Shown: positions 1 through 13,649, counted from the first letter of the stretch. The stretch: 64,000 nt of DNA from Macrotrachela quadricornifera (GCA_022393335.1 JAJEKB010019174.1:33575-97574); one strand, 5' to 3'. Numbers and translations are program-made. The notes: generated by a model from the letters alone, not told the origin.

Positions 1-666
1 ACATATATCTCTTCTTTTTATCATTATTACAATTCTATTGCAGAATATATTTTGAAGTATTGGAACGAGATTATCACACTGATACAAACACATAACTGAA
101 AATACATGTTAATACATAAAAAGATGATCGTTTGCTATTAACAATTGCCTTTCTTGATCATTATTTTCTAAAAAAAAAAACGGTTTATTTAAATAGGAAT
201 AATGCCTAACTATCAATGAGAGAAGGTTATTTAACATGAGATTTAAATTGATTCGGTTCAAGATATCTGTAACTTATGGATATTAGTATGATATGCACTA
301 ACCTACTCTAACCGCTATTTAACTCAAATTGATGATTATTCGATAGAGCTTGAAATTCTCCACTCTAACCCCTTTTCATCTGGATCTTAATAAGAGTTAA
401 TTTTTGACGATAGAAAGATTATCGAATTTCTTCTTCTGTATACATGAACTGATTCTAGTGGAACAATTAGAAATAATGGACATTATCGATGTAATTAAAA
501 TAGCAATATGATCTTTTTTATCAGTTTTTATGCATTATTGATCAAATAATACCATAAGGTCCTTTACTTCATGAATGTCCCTATACATTATTGACCATTT
601 GACAACTATTTTATTCTAATGCACTGGAACATTCATGGATTAATTCTCTTTCCCCATAATAGAGGC

Positions 667-679
667 TTCCAGAAGCTTC
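667..679. promoter_or_regulatory. Heat-shock-element-like motif
   Basis: The sequence reads TTC-CA-GAA-GC-TTC, three alternating HSF1-type units with correct 2-nt spacing. No heat-shock gene is visible downstream within several kilobases, so it may be a relic or chance. Known from HSF biology: NGAAN units in alternating orientation bind HSF trimers. Confidence 0.3.
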
Positions 680-1419
680 GAAACTGTCCAATGTTTAGTT
701 TTTGAAGAGGGTTCGGCTATGAGAGGACTACTAATATGACTTACGTGCAAAAATTCGGAAAAATATATAAGATATCATTGTTTCAGTCATCTTGAATATT
801 TATTTACAATAAATTGATATCATCTTACAATTCTGTGAAATTCAATATAAAATATAAAAACAAACATACTATTAGAAGATGTGCCAAAAGTTACTTCACA
901 AGAAAAAATTGAATATTCCCATATTACGACTCGAGCGAACGAGCTGATTCTTTTACCAATGATAGAGGCGTGTTCAAGGTTTATATCTATCAAAACCATG
1001 CATAGAGAGACTTCTTATGAAATATCACTTTTATAGATAGAAAAAGAACTGATAGACTTAACAAAGGTTTTCTTTAGGCGTGTCTTCGTGAATATAAAGT
1101 ACGTGTATATATTGGTTATTCTTGGCTGCTCATTTACTACATTTGTCTGTGTACCCTATTAATTCATTGCATATCTCTCTAACAAAAATTACATAAAAAG
1201 ACGCCAACATACATGTAATATTGATTGACTTGTTTTAATTTCCTTGCTTCGTAATTATATCAATAAATTGCTTTGACATACATATGAATGCATATTCAAT
1301 GGAGAGATATACAATGACTATTCCACTTCATAAACACATCACCGAATAGATGAAAGAAAAGGAGATAAAGCACATCTCAAACGGTGTTGGTGAAGAAGCA
1401 TATTTTTTACGGTTATAAC

Positions 1420-1484
1420 CATCGGCAAGTACAATACGAGACGTTGTATAGTACACTTTCTCAAGTGTAGAATGCTTGCCGATG
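1420..1484. repeat. 65-nt perfect-ended hairpin
   Basis: The arms CATCGGCAAG (1420-1429) and CTTGCCGATG (1475-1484) are exact reverse complements. The interior holds further short stems, including TACACTT/AAGTGTA around a 4-nt loop. It is GC-richer than its surroundings. It could be a structured RNA, a cruciform or a small foldback element; nothing decides between them. Confidence 0.5.
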
Positions 1485-4400
1485 TAAAGTATCAGTGATT
1501 AGAAGAAGACCAATTTTGAAAATCGTTGGACATAATACAAGTCCTGGGCTTGTAATACATCTTTCATATCGATTATTCTTTAGAGAACTTCTAATATATG
1601 ATGTGCTTCTGTTGTCAAAGAGGATTAGGTGACATTATGGTATTATTTGATTAATTATGCATGAGTTGGTTAGAATCAGTTCACGTCTACAGAAGAAGGA
1701 ATTCGACAATCCTCCTATTGTCGAAGACAGTAAGATATTATCTGTGCTCCGTAAAAGAAGCGTAGGCATCATACCTAGAACAAAGCAAATTTCCAAAGCA
1801 ATTCGAAGAATGATGATGAGTCTCTTTCGCTTTTCTTCTTCATCATTTCTGTAGAAAAAATAATATAGTAAACAATACTATGATCACGTTCAAGTGCAAA
1901 CCTTGGGATAGTAGTTGGCCAAATGAATGATAAATCGTTCAGGTTCACTTGGATGCATGACATTGGTGTTTTTTCCTATACATTATAAACAGAAAGGACA
2001 GATTCTAATACGTGACTGCCACAAGTCATTCTCATAATAGATTAACGGATATTTATAATACATGTTTGCCATCAATTTGTACTTAAGTCCAGCTTTTACT
2101 CAAAGAAGTCTCAATATTTCAGATATTCTTCTTGGTATAACAAAAACATACAAAAACTATGTTAATTATAAAGATGTAAGGAGAAAAGTTATACATGAAA
2201 TAAATGACTGAATTTTACTTTTTACTTATTGTCACCGTATTACATGCAAACAGTGCTTTATCTTTATTTTCGTTTTTACATTCGTGTACTCTTCAAGTTA
2301 TTTGAAATCTACCGAGAGCACGTTCTTTCTTTATACTTTGTTGAGAAGTCGTTAAAGCAAAAGAACTTCAATTAACTGATAGCAGATTTGTGGTTGTGGC
2401 TGAAGGCTTGACATCATCGGAATCCCATATATTGAAGTTCTGTATAAGAAGAAATTATTTTATAAACTATTATTAGTAATGTCTTACTCACGGGTAAGAT
2501 CACGGTGTTTCTTGATGTTAATTTAGATATTTGTTCAACTGAAATTTACTCAAACGAAGAATGATTAGTAGTCAAACGTACATTGAAAAAATTTATTACA
2601 TAATGGATATATTATTAAATTTGATTATGAGATACTAGAATCAATTGCAGACAAATAAGATGAAGAAGTTTAAAAAAAGGACAAGAACAAAAATCATAAT
2701 CAATATTAATTAATTGCTCGATTCCAATTCATTCATTTTTATTGTTAAATATTTAAAGTTTTTTTTTTTCCTAAAGAATTAAATAAAACAAATGAAAAAT
2801 TTATTGAATCAATCTAAAACTGCAATGATAAGTATATATCTTCAAATTCTATATGGAATTCATAAATGTTTCCGATGATCTTATTCAAATATGTTCAATT
2901 TAGTATTGAATCTAATATAATTGATAGTCTTTTATCTAAATCAGGTGCATGATCATCTTCATCGATTGTATGAACAACTTAAAATGTAAAATTATTTCTT
3001 AAAGTATATAGTACAAATACTATTGTCTATTTCGAAATGTGTAAGGTGCTCTACTGTTTTTTTTTGAATTACTCAAGAACACAAGCAGCTGGAGATTTGC
3101 AGTTTGTGCCAGTCAAAACAGAAGATAGAAAAACGACTTTTTCTCCAATATTATATAGATGAAATTGTTTTAAAACCACTCATTTTCACAAAATGTCAGG
3201 AAAATGTGTAGAAACAGTGTATCATTTGGATGAAACTTTGACAAAAAATATGAAAATTAAGAGAAATGCACATTTTTCGTGCAAATAAACAAGTGATTTC
3301 ATTTGTTCAATATTAGAATGTGGAAAGATAATCATTCGAATTATATCTTAAATTATAGATTTATAATCAATCTACCTAGATCACATGACAAAATCAAAAT
3401 TTCATTCAAATGATAGATCATTTTCATGCATGTTTTGTAATATTTTGTAGCAAATGATTAATATTTAAATGATTTCATCTTCTACAATATTGGAGAAGCA
3501 AGTATTGCATTGTCCTTGCTTTCAATTAGTGAGAATTGCAGCACTCTACTTGTCCACATTCTCAAGTTATTCAAAAAGCAGTGAATGACGTTGTATTTTG
3601 AAATGGACAATAGTATCAAAAAATAATGGTGATATCCTTATACTGTTATCTAGTCGTTTTGATGATCTTCTATTACTACTACCACTATCCAAACCATTGA
3701 ATGATATATAGCAACCATTTTTTAATAAATTATTCAAACAGCTCATTTTTTCCTTTTTAGTTTTATAATACCTAAGTTTCTTTTTATTCAATCATCAATT
3801 GTATTGTTTTAATTGTTGTACTAATTATGGAGTTTTTTTAGAAGAGAAAAGTTGAATTTGTTTTCTTGAAAAGAAAACTGTCCTTTGGAGAAGTTCTTCA
3901 AACAATGTAAAAAAAATACCGTTTAATAATTTTGTAAAAGAATAGAATAACACAATATGGATGAAGAATGTATAGAAGCAATAAAATAAGATAGAAATGT
4001 GTATATTGATTTTATTGCTTAAATATTGAAAAACATATCGTAATTATAGTTTTATGAAATCATCAAGTAGTATATGGTCAAATTTATTGTTGAATTTTTT
4101 TTATCATATTTTAGAAAGTGTCGGCACCCATTGTAACTCAGTACCATATGATTGTCATGAGTACTGCGCATACTAAAAATAATTAATATTCAGATCCAGT
4201 ACACGCTTATAACTACAAGGGTAATTTAATATTTTAATAAAAAAATGAGGATGAGATTGTCTATACTTAGAATATTAAAACAACATTGATCATTATCTAT
4301 CATAAATCATATTAATGTTTCAGAATATTAATCAAGTTTATTATTATTTATCACATAGAAAAAAAAACGCATAGTTCTTTCGTTTTGTAGGAAGGCATAG

Positions 4401-5409
4401 AGTATATAAATGATTATGTCAGATTAGGTATTAGACAAAAATTTAATAATCATCAGGTTGACAAAGCAACTTTTTTTTATAGAAAAATCTTGCTGACAGG
4501 TATCCAGGAAAATTTAGAAAATTCTGGATTAGGGTTAAAATATTCTGTCAACGACAAACATCATCGGAAGGCTTTCAGATAATTTAAATACCTGGCCGTA
4601 AGAAATTACCTTATTATGAAAAGATTAATAACAAGAAAATTATTTAAAATAAAAATAGAACATACTGATAAGCTTACAGGTAAGATATTTTAAACTCATC
4701 TATATTTAAAAACTCATTTAATCACTAAATTTAGTATCAATCAAATAAGCCTTGATGATGACAGTAAGAAAATAAATTTGCACAATAAAAAGAAAGGTAA
4801 AAGAGAATTTTTATTGTACTAAAACTTGAGAACAAATCATAATATGAAGTTTAAAAAATTTAATATAAAGATAATATTTAAAAAAATCTTTATAATTGAT
4901 AAAAACAAAATTTTATTTTCCACAAAAAAGTCTCATTTTTTTATTTAAATTTTCAATCAAAATATCCTAAAAATCATTCTTTCCCATTATATTATCCATC
5001 TATATCACATATTTACAAGACAAAATTTAAATGAAATTTAGAATTATCTAACAGCTTGTTAATATATATCTATATATACGTTCACACTTTAATTATGAAA
5101 TTATTTTTTCAAGATATATGCTTTATAAATCCTTGAACTAACAGGTTTCTAGTAATTTACCGGCACATGACACATCTGTTTCTAACTTCTCTCTTTCTCT
5201 CAATCTAATAAAATGAAGAAAAACAGAAAGCAAGAAAAACTCTTCTTTCCTGTCTGCACATAATCATTCTTGAGGAAAGAACTAAATAACATATTTTCAT
5301 GTTATCATTTTTTTTCTTCTTCTACTCTTTTGCTAACAACTAACGTTAACAGAACTTACATTATAATTTTTCTCTTCGCTCAACATTCTTGCTAAAATTT
5401 TGTTATATT

Positions 5410-6648
5410 ATGACAACATATAAACGTACAGAAACATATTATTTATCTGAAGAACAATATGATAATTCATTAAATGATTTAGCTGATCGAATTAATTCAC
5501 TTAATGATCGATTAACAATATCAAATATTGAAAATATAATTAGTGAAACTCGTCAAAAACTTGACAAATGGCGTTTAGATTGTTATTATGTAATTGATAA
5601 TTATTATGATCAAAAATGTCGTGAACTTGATCAACATGTTGCTGAAATTGTTGATAAACAACGTAAAGAAATAAATCGAATACGTTCAAATTTAGCTACA
5701 CTCATACATAAACAAGATATTTTAACTAAAGATATTGATTATATAACAACAATAACTTGTCAACTTGAACAAGATATGGATGAAACAAAAGAAAAATATC
5801 TTCAACTTAATATACATTCATTAGAAATTAATAATAATTTAATACAAATTCAACAAAAAACTAATACATATAATCCATCAATTATTCAACCATCTTATAA
5901 AACAATAAATTATCTTGATGATAATTCAAAAATTTTATGTACGAATGAACGTTCTTTACTTATACATAATAATTCAAATATATGTTTATTAGATAAAGAT
6001 TTAAATATTCTTAAAGAAAAATTTTGGTCACAAGGTTCAATTATAGATGTATGTTGGTCATCAACATTAGCACGATTTTTAGTCTTAACACGTAATTATT
6101 TATTTCTTATTGATGAAAGTACAATGTCAATTGTACGTGTACAAAAAATTGCAAAATTATCTTGGTCATCATGTACATGTTCTGATACATGTTTATATGT
6201 AACAACAAAAGATTGGGCTACAAAAGTTTATCAATTTACATTATGGCCATCAATTCAATTATTAAAACGTTGGCAATCACCACAAACATGTAAACAAGAT
6301 GAAATAATAAATAATATTATATATAATAAAGAAAAATTAGCTTTAACAATTTATAATCGTTTAACTAAAACAAAATCAATTGAATTACGATTAACAACAA
6401 CATTTGATCGTTTATGGTCACTTGATCTTGATATTGATTATGATTCACGTACAATGCGTTGTTGTTTAATTAATTATGATGAATGGCTTGTTATTGATTG
6501 GAATACATCACATATATTTCATATATCAAATGATGGAAAATTAAAATTAACATGTGATTATAATCCATCACCTTCTTGTGCTGCAATGTTTGGTGCAAAT
6601 ATATTAGTTATATCAACTGCTGATGGAATTAATTTACATAAACTATAA
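5410..6648 (+). CDS. Intronless coiled-coil + beta-propeller-like protein
   Basis: Single-exon gene of 412 aa. The ATG at 5410 is chosen because the upstream in-frame extension has only a TTG. Residues about 20-150 are rich in Glu/Lys/Gln/Leu heptads and are probably an extended coiled coil (for example around LDQHVAEIVDKQRKEINRI). The C-terminal 240 residues alternate short hydrophobic strands with Trp/Ser motifs (DVCWSSTLARFLVL, KLSWSSCTCSD, ERLW-like repeats), in the manner of an irregular WD/NHL-type propeller. The arrangement resembles TRIM-like proteins without RING or B-box, a type expanded in bdelloid genomes (inference from general knowledge). It lies alone between two gene-poor stretches. 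The function is unknown; a scaffold or ubiquitin-pathway adaptor is only a guess. Codon use is as AT-rich as in the other genes and no break is seen. Confidence 0.75.
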   Translation: MTTYKRTETYYLSEEQYDNSLNDLADRINSLNDRLTISNIENIISETRQKLDKWRLDCYYVIDNYYDQKCRELDQHVAEIVDKQRKEINRIRSNLATLIHKQDILTKDIDYITTITCQLEQDMDETKEKYLQLNIHSLEINNNLIQIQQKTNTYNPSIIQPSYKTINYLDDNSKILCTNERSLLIHNNSNICLLDKDLNILKEKFWSQGSIIDVCWSSTLARFLVLTRNYLFLIDESTMSIVRVQKIAKLSWSSCTCSDTCLYVTTKDWATKVYQFTLWPSIQLLKRWQSPQTCKQDEIINNIIYNKEKLALTIYNRLTKTKSIELRLTTTFDRLWSLDLDIDYDSRTMRCCLINYDEWLVIDWNTSHIFHISNDGKLKLTCDYNPSPSCAAMFGANILVISTADGINLHKL

Positions 6649-9600
6649 AAATATTATTTTGTTTAAAAGACAATTTTACGTTTTTATTTTCGTGTCTTAA
6701 GATAACCAATTGTCGAAAAATTTTGCTTTTTGTTGTTGTCGTTTAAAATAAAGAATTTTTAATAAATTAATCTTTTATTTAATTCATTTTCATAAATGTA
6801 GGATTAAATAACGTTAGTCTTTGATATATACATCTGTTTGCAAAAAAACTTTTTTTTCTGAACGTCTTTTTCTCTACTATTATAAGTAAGTACAAGAATC
6901 ATTTTTTTGATGGCTAAATCCTCGACACGTATACTACACGTTTGTATATATAGAACTATGATTTCCTTCTTTTTCAATACTTGTAGAAGTAAACAAATAA
7001 AATTTGAATTTATACTGTTTGTATAGTAGTTGTCGCGGGCTATCTAGCAGTATATAAAGGAGCACTTGTAAAGAAAATGATATATGCAGAACAATGTTTC
7101 TAAGTTTTTTTTTTATTAAAAAATAATAATAGCATTTTATTTCATAAAACTAAAAGAAAAAAAGAACATTTTAAAGAAAACCATTTAATACAATAATTCT
7201 TTTGATTTATATATAAAAAAAAAAGAAGTTTTTAGTATAGTTAAACTAAATCAATGATATTAAATAAATATTTGATTAATTTTAGAGAATGAAAGTTAAA
7301 CTTTAAGTTCATGTTTCTACATTAAATTTCATCGAAAGAAAAATGCATTATTTCTAGTTGATGCGTGCTGAGCGAAGCGTAAAATTTGTTTTTATGTTGA
7401 CTAATAACTTTCTTTTTTTCTTTATATAATACAAAAAAAAATGAAGTCCTATCAAGATTTTATGAATACAGGCTTTAACACATTATGGAATGTGTCAATT
7501 TAACCTTTTAAAAAAACAAAAAAAAATTATCAATATTGTATACTAATGATGTACTGGTGTTTTCAGGACGTATCACTGCTGTGTCATTGTTAATGTTATT
7601 TAATTAGACTCATTTAATAATTTTTCTTACAATCAAAAAAAAATATTCATTTGAGAACCAATGTTTTTCTTTTGTCAAATAGAATAATTCCAAAAGTGCA
7701 TAAGATGAATGCATTATTAAGAACATATATTATCTCGAATGACAATTAAAAACTAATTATTTTATGTAAAAGATTTGCTTTTATTTTTTATTGATTATGG
7801 AGAGAAAGCATATATTCAAATGAAAAAACGGAAATTTCATATTAAGAGTTTAATCTTTCTTCATATCATTTGAATATTGTTCGATGAACTTCGAATGGAT
7901 TCGAGTATCTATGAAAAATTCACATATATGCGAAGCTTTTTACATTTTAGTCTTATAGAGAATAGCTGAGAAGAAAACGACGTACTCACTGACATCAATC
8001 AAGAATACACATAATTTATTAATTTAATAGGTATGCAGAAACTTCTGGAAAATATACATGTTTCTATTACAAACAAATCTTTTAAACTTCCTGTATATTA
8101 TAAAGATTCTTGGTGTGCTCACGAAGAGGAAATATTCTAATAAGTTTTGTATCTACGGATATGACTCATTCATATTCTATATAATTATCGTTTGTATTTC
8201 ATTTTACAATAAGAGTCTAGTAAATTCTTACTAAGCTTTTTTTTTCTTTTGTAGAATCGGAAGTAAAAAAAGGAAAATGATTGAATCTCTTGTTGTTTAG
8301 TATTACAGTGTAATCAGCAAGAGGTCATATAACATAGCTTATGTTCATCCTATCAAATGACTTATTTCTTTTATTTTGTCTTTATATGGTATTAGAAAAA
8401 AAGATGTTATATTCTACGCGTTTTTTTATGATGCTCTACACTAAACTTCAATTCCTATTGGAAAATGTTATATTTTTACGAAAATTTTATTTAGAATGAA
8501 TTCTTGTTTTCTTTTTAACATTATAATGTTGAATATTTCAGCGAATAATTTTAGCAAATATAATGAAATAAAAAATGATATACAATATATTTCATGATTA
8601 ACTATTAATTTGAACGCATAAACGGTTTAAAATAATATTTCTATTTTAAAAAATAAAAAAAATCTACAAAGTATAATATAGAATATGTTTGTTTTAAAAT
8701 ATTAGAATATGCATCTATTTACACACTTTAATTAATAACATATTCTAATCTTAGAAATACTAATTAGTTAAAAGTTAAACAATTGATATTACTCTCATAT
8801 ATAGTAATGAGAAAACCTTTTAAACTTTACCAGTTATATAATTTTTTTTTGAGGTGCGTATATAAAAAATATACGCAGTAGTTAAACTACATAAAACATG
8901 TGAAATTCAATGTAATACAGATTATATCACCTTCCTCATTATCAGATGCTGTCTAAATAAGAATATATCCTAGTCTTCATAAATCTCAGAATTGTCGAAT
9001 GTTGTTCGATGTCATATTCTGTTAAATTTTTTACGGAAGATCAATAATTATCTGAATTATGTCAAATTAATGAACCACATGGATTTTATAACTTATTTTA
9101 TCGCCATATACATGCTCATTATCCGAATATGATACTACTTGAATTCGATAATATTATCTATATTTAATAAAAATTTGAAAAGAATATTTATTTTTCAACA
9201 AAGCAATAACTGTTAAAAATCTTTCTATAATATAAAGACATAAAACAAAAATAAGGTTTTCTTTTATAATGCATAAAGTTAACATTCTTACATTCATAAA
9301 TAAAATAAATTTCCTAGTCACGGTCATAACTACTAATGATGTTTTCTTTATTATAACAGGAGAAAATTCTTTTATAGAAGAACTCTTTTTAATTCTTCAT
9401 ATGTCAAAATTATAGATACCAATGATTTAGAAAACGATTTAAAGATACTATTGACATTTCTACTCTTCTTTATAAAAACATTATATTGATCATTCATTAC
9501 AACGTAAAAGATAAATGCTAAAACATTAGACAATTAGCAGAATATATAATTTAATCATATAATTTCATCACATTTATGGAAATTTTTAATTGACGAATCA

Positions 9601-12398
9601 GATCAAATTATTCTTCACATTGTTTATGAATATTGGTACTATAGCGTGAAAAAAAAAGCACAAAGACAAATATAGATTGAAACAAACTAAGAAAAATAAA
9701 TAGTTATATTTTAATGAGAAGTACGAAATGTGTACCCAAAATAAGCTATAAATATATACTACTTATATAGTTGCAATAGATTACTACTCTAAATCATTTC
9801 ATTCAGTCATTCAACCTGTTACCAATATTATTAGTATTATTTCTTGCCTATGAAGAATGATATCATCGATATGTATGCTATTTTGGCAAAATCATTTGTT
9901 TATAAAAAATATTTGAAATCAAAACTTACAAGTAATCGATTATAATATTAAAAGAGAAAACTGAAATAATTATAGAAGCATACAAAATGAATAATCTATG
10001 CATTTACAATGTTTCACTATTTTTATTGATGATTGATGGTATTTACAGTGTGTGGATGAAATGATTGCATGCAATATTATTAAATATGCAGCAGACAAAA
10101 TCAAAAAACACATGTTGTAGAATTAATTAAAATTTTATTCAACGTGCCAGAAATACATTTAAAAAGATAGCTTAGAACATGTTAATTTTGTGGAATTAAT
10201 AAAAGTAATGAATGCGGAGGATTATGTTCGGCGTGACTGATGTCTAATATATTGTATTTTGTGGAGCGGAACTATGACGTTCATTATAAATCTACACTTA
10301 AATGAACTTGTTTGAGCGTAAGAAAATCCTACGCAAATATGTCAACCAATGATAACTATTTAATTTTGAGCAGGACAAATTGATTTTGAAATTTGTGTCA
10401 TTTGTTGTATATTATAATATTTTAATGTATCCATTCTTTTCATATGACGGTCTGAAATGGTAGAATCTTTTTAAATCCATAAATAATAGTGAAACAAGAT
10501 TTTGCTTATACGTATGGATCAGATTTGTGCGATCTACGAGGTTCAACACGCGAGATCACGTGATACATGCCCCTTGAGGATCAAATATTTTGTTGCTGTT
10601 CGGGACGGGCGAATAGGATGGGGATAGATATACACGGGTTTGGGCGAGTGAAGAATCTTTTCGAGGCACGATCAAGGATCGTGAAAAACTATCAAAAGAT
10701 ATTTTTATTGTAGATGTGCCGTACGAAGTAGATAGTGATTGGTTCATTATTTTTAGCCTATTAGTTACAAACTTAGTTGTTCTTTGCTTTTTTATATTAT
10801 CATTTTTCATAATGAGTTTCGATTATTGATTTGTATTAACGAGTGAAAAAATAAATTAAAATTCGTTTCGTATTAAAAATTAATATTAGTGCTAACTGTT
10901 TTCTTTATCAGCAACAGTAATAATTTCCATGATTTATTAATACAATATCATTGCATGCCTCTTGTTCATCTTCAAATGTTTCTATATCTCTTAATTAATA
11001 TCTATCGAATAATATTAAGTACAACGCATTGAATAGAGAGATGTTTCTGAAATAACAATCCGAAGATACTTGTCGAGAATAGCAATATTGATTATATAAA
11101 ACCTAGAGATGCAACCCGGATAAGGCGTGGTTGAACAGCATCCAATAATTGGAACTTTTTGCTTCACCAGTGATCGTTTGAAAATGTAATTGTTTTTTCT
11201 TTTAAAGATTAAAAGCAAAAAACCACGAGACAATCCCATTCCATCTTATTTGATTTATTTAGTTAAGACTAAATCGGTTGGAGACATTGCTAATCATAAC
11301 TTTTTTCCCAAAATAGAGATACATCTGGGCTGGCAGTAATGGATGATAGATTATCATTTCACAAATTATTTGTTTCCTTACATATGAATCTTACAAGAAA
11401 TATATTCAAACACTTTTGTGATCCCACCTTTAAAGATTTGGCGCTTTTCACATAATTGATCTGTTCAATTCTCATTAACTTTAACGATAAACTTCGAATT
11501 TCAAAAAGTTTTTAATAGATAGAAAACAGATAACCATATATAGAGCAGAAAAGTCAAAAGTTTTGAGAAAAATGGTAACCCAGGATCATGAAAAGAGAAG
11601 GATTTTCTCCAGTAAAATTTTAAAAATTATCACAGAAATACTCAATCACCCGTCACTTTCTCATTATGCTATCAACGAAACTATCTCGGTTCTGGAATCG
11701 ATGAGCTCTCAGTATAATTAAATGGTGGGTAAAAATTTTTTGCGAATTTCACAGGTGCGAGTGGGACGAGATTGAGGCTGGACGGGAACCAGACGGGATG
11801 TGGAATACTTTGAAAATCTTTTTACGGGAATCAGTGTGGCAGGTGAGCCAATGTCACGAAGTGGACTTCACGGAGCATTAAATTTTGATGCTCCGCACAC
11901 ACTTCTAGTATGGATTCTATTTGTCAATAAAATATAAGTACAATTAGAGAATATCAGATAGAAATATTTCCCATGATGTAAAAGTACGAAATAGATTCCT
12001 TTACTCTTTTCTTTCTTATAGCATTGAAAGAAGATTATGAAATAAAAAAAAGAACAAATTACATTTTTACTAAGTGTGATGCATATTTATCTGCATATTT
12101 TTTCTTGTATTCTAGATCACTATAAAGCGAAAAATTAGGAATTTGACGATGCATATTTATCTTATTTGAAATATGCTTTGGTCTGTGATTAGTAAATATA
12201 TAACAGAACAGAGAATAGTTCATCAGTATCAAACCAAAATAAGAAACGCTTGAATATAAAAATTTAAAAGAAAAAGTTTCAATAAAAAAAGAAGGATCGA
12301 CGATGTGTGGTTCTCGTTTTCGGGAATGTAACTAATGACTTTAACCTTCGTTATTGACGTAGGCTGCAATACAAAATCTAGGATCTTAACCTGTTGAT
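6649..12398. other. Gene-poor stretch, no supported gene
   Basis: AT-rich non-coding sequence. Two islands are noticeably richer in G and C: about 10510-10690 and about 11740-11900. The second ends in a small stem-loop (CGGAGCAT...ATGCTCCG near 11871-11896). Neither island contains a credible gene; the 84-codon minus-strand frame at 10556-10810 has no recognisable domain. They could be remnants of mobile elements or inserted foreign DNA. No tRNA, rRNA or tandem array was seen. Confidence 0.5.
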
Positions 12399-12410
12399 CT
12401 TGAGAAGAAC

Positions 12411-12668
12411 TCACAATAAAATGCCCACCGTATGTATAATATAATCTAGTGGACGATAATAATGAGCACTAATAAATTTATTGATGAAAATCAATAAAAT
12501 ATAAGAAACAATAGTATATATAATAACAAAGATGAAGAGAACAGCAAGAACAATGCCGGACAAATATATATATATTAAGGAAGAAATACAAAAACATAAT
12601 AGGAAAAGTGAAATAACCCAATAAGACAAGGTCATCGAGGTCTTATGATGATCAACATAACAATACAT
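12411..12668 (-). CDS. Small hydrophobic two-helix ORF, doubtful gene
   Basis: An 85-codon frame from the ATG at 12668 to the TGA at 12411. It encodes two strongly hydrophobic segments (beginning YWVISLFLLCFC and SGIVLAVLFIFV) separated by a short turn, with a polar tail. The last codons overlap a GTGAGT that could be a splice donor. The frame just downstream (12229-12413) ends in a further hydrophobic stretch and might be a second exon, but no convincing acceptor joins them. The start lies only 31 bp from the edge of a mariner-like element (12699), so promoter and 5' exon may have been displaced. No family recognised. It may be a real small membrane protein, a gene fragment, or chance. Confidence 0.3.
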   Translation of the reverse strand: MYCYVDHHKTSMTLSYWVISLFLLCFCISSLIYIYLSGIVLAVLFIFVIIYTIVSYILLIFINKFISAHYYRPLDYIIHTVGILL

Positions 12669-12698
12669 ATTCAACAGAGAGAAAACAAAAGATATATA

Positions 12699-13643
12699 AA
12701 GGGTGGCCCAGAAATCCTGTCTCGATTTGGATAATTCATTTTTTTGATATTAAAATACATACTTGAAAATTTGGTCCTGTGATAAAAAGAAGCAGTAAAG
12801 GACGCTCTACAAAGTAGCCTGTGGCCGATCTTTCATAATTTCTATAGTAAGAAAATTATAAGCATAGAAATGTACCTCACAAAGAAGAAATTAACTATAG
12901 ACTTTTTCCGTGTGATGTGCAGCGTCCAATAGTAGTCCTGTAACTCCATAAAAACAAAAGAATTTTCGATCGGGTTTGTTTTGTTTAGATCAGCAATGAT
13001 TACTCTTCTCTACCTAACTGCAAAACCAAACATCGATTACATGTTTTCTTTCTTATTGGAGCACATTATCATAAACGGAAATCTTCGATCTTTGAAACTT
13101 TATTCTCGAGTGCACAATCTACTTTAAAAATTTTTTTAAGGACCACGAGAAAAAGTGCACTAGAAAGTACTAAGCATAAAAGGAATTCTCACTTTTGCTA
13201 AGGTTTCCCATGAATATAATAGACAAACACAAAATTTCGTGTCGAAAAAAATACTGAATTTGCAATATTATCATATCTTTCGGGTTGTATAATATTTGGA
13301 TAGTTGTCTTGATCGAAGATCTGAAATTAAAGTCTAGGTAGTATTTTGTAGAAAATTTCATGGCGCTTCTAGTTAGAAAAATGATTTGTTTTAGGGAACT
13401 TAAAGAACAAGAGTTCACGCAAAAATACTGCAATTGGATTGATTGTTAATTTTTCTTTTTTTGTGAGGTACATTACTATGCTTATAACTTTCTTACTATA
13501 GAGATTATAGAAGATCGATCATAGGCCATTTTGTAGAGCGTCGTTTGTCGCACCTTTTTATCATAGAACCAAAATTTTAAATATATATTTTAATATAAAA
13601 AAATTAATTATTCAAATCGAGACAGGACTTCTGGGCCATCCTT
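12699..13643. mobile_element. Mariner-like element with ~200-bp terminal inverted repeats
   Basis: The two ends are imperfect inverted copies of about 200 bp: 12699-12892 on the left and about 13447-13643 on the right. They open with AAGGGTGGCCCAGAAATCC and the complement of GGACTTCTGGGCCATCCTT. A TA dinucleotide flanks each side (12697-12698 and 13644-13645), as expected for Tc1/mariner/IS630 target duplication. The 550-bp interior has no intact transposase; its longest frame is 87 codons and unrecognised. The element is therefore probably non-autonomous or a heavily decayed autonomous copy. The mismatches between the arms (roughly 10-15% by eye) indicate it is not a recent insertion. Confidence 0.8.
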
Positions 13644-13649
13644 TATGAT

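Larger units (their letters stand above)
1..5409. other. Gene-poor AT-rich stretch, no supported gene
   Basis: No reading frame of gene-like length or codon character is visible on either strand; the few 60-75 codon frames have no recognisable features and no continuation across splice sites. The stretch holds a 65-nt GC-richer hairpin at 1420-1484 and a three-unit heat-shock-element-like motif at 667-679, described separately. The rest is AT-rich sequence with homopolymer runs and no obvious tandem array. It may contain regulatory DNA or decayed genes, but nothing can be named. Confidence 0.6.

Noticed and set aside
1657..1963. Overlapping 60-65-codon frames on both strands
   Set aside because: Short, mutually antisense and without recognisable features; expected by chance.
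10556..10810. 84-codon minus-strand frame in a GC-richer island
   Set aside because: No domain, no splice continuation and no upstream signals; composition alone does not support a gene.
13170..13433. 87-codon minus-strand frame inside the mariner-like element
   Set aside because: No transposase motif (no DDE/D spacing or helix-turn-helix) could be seen; treated as chance frame in the element interior.
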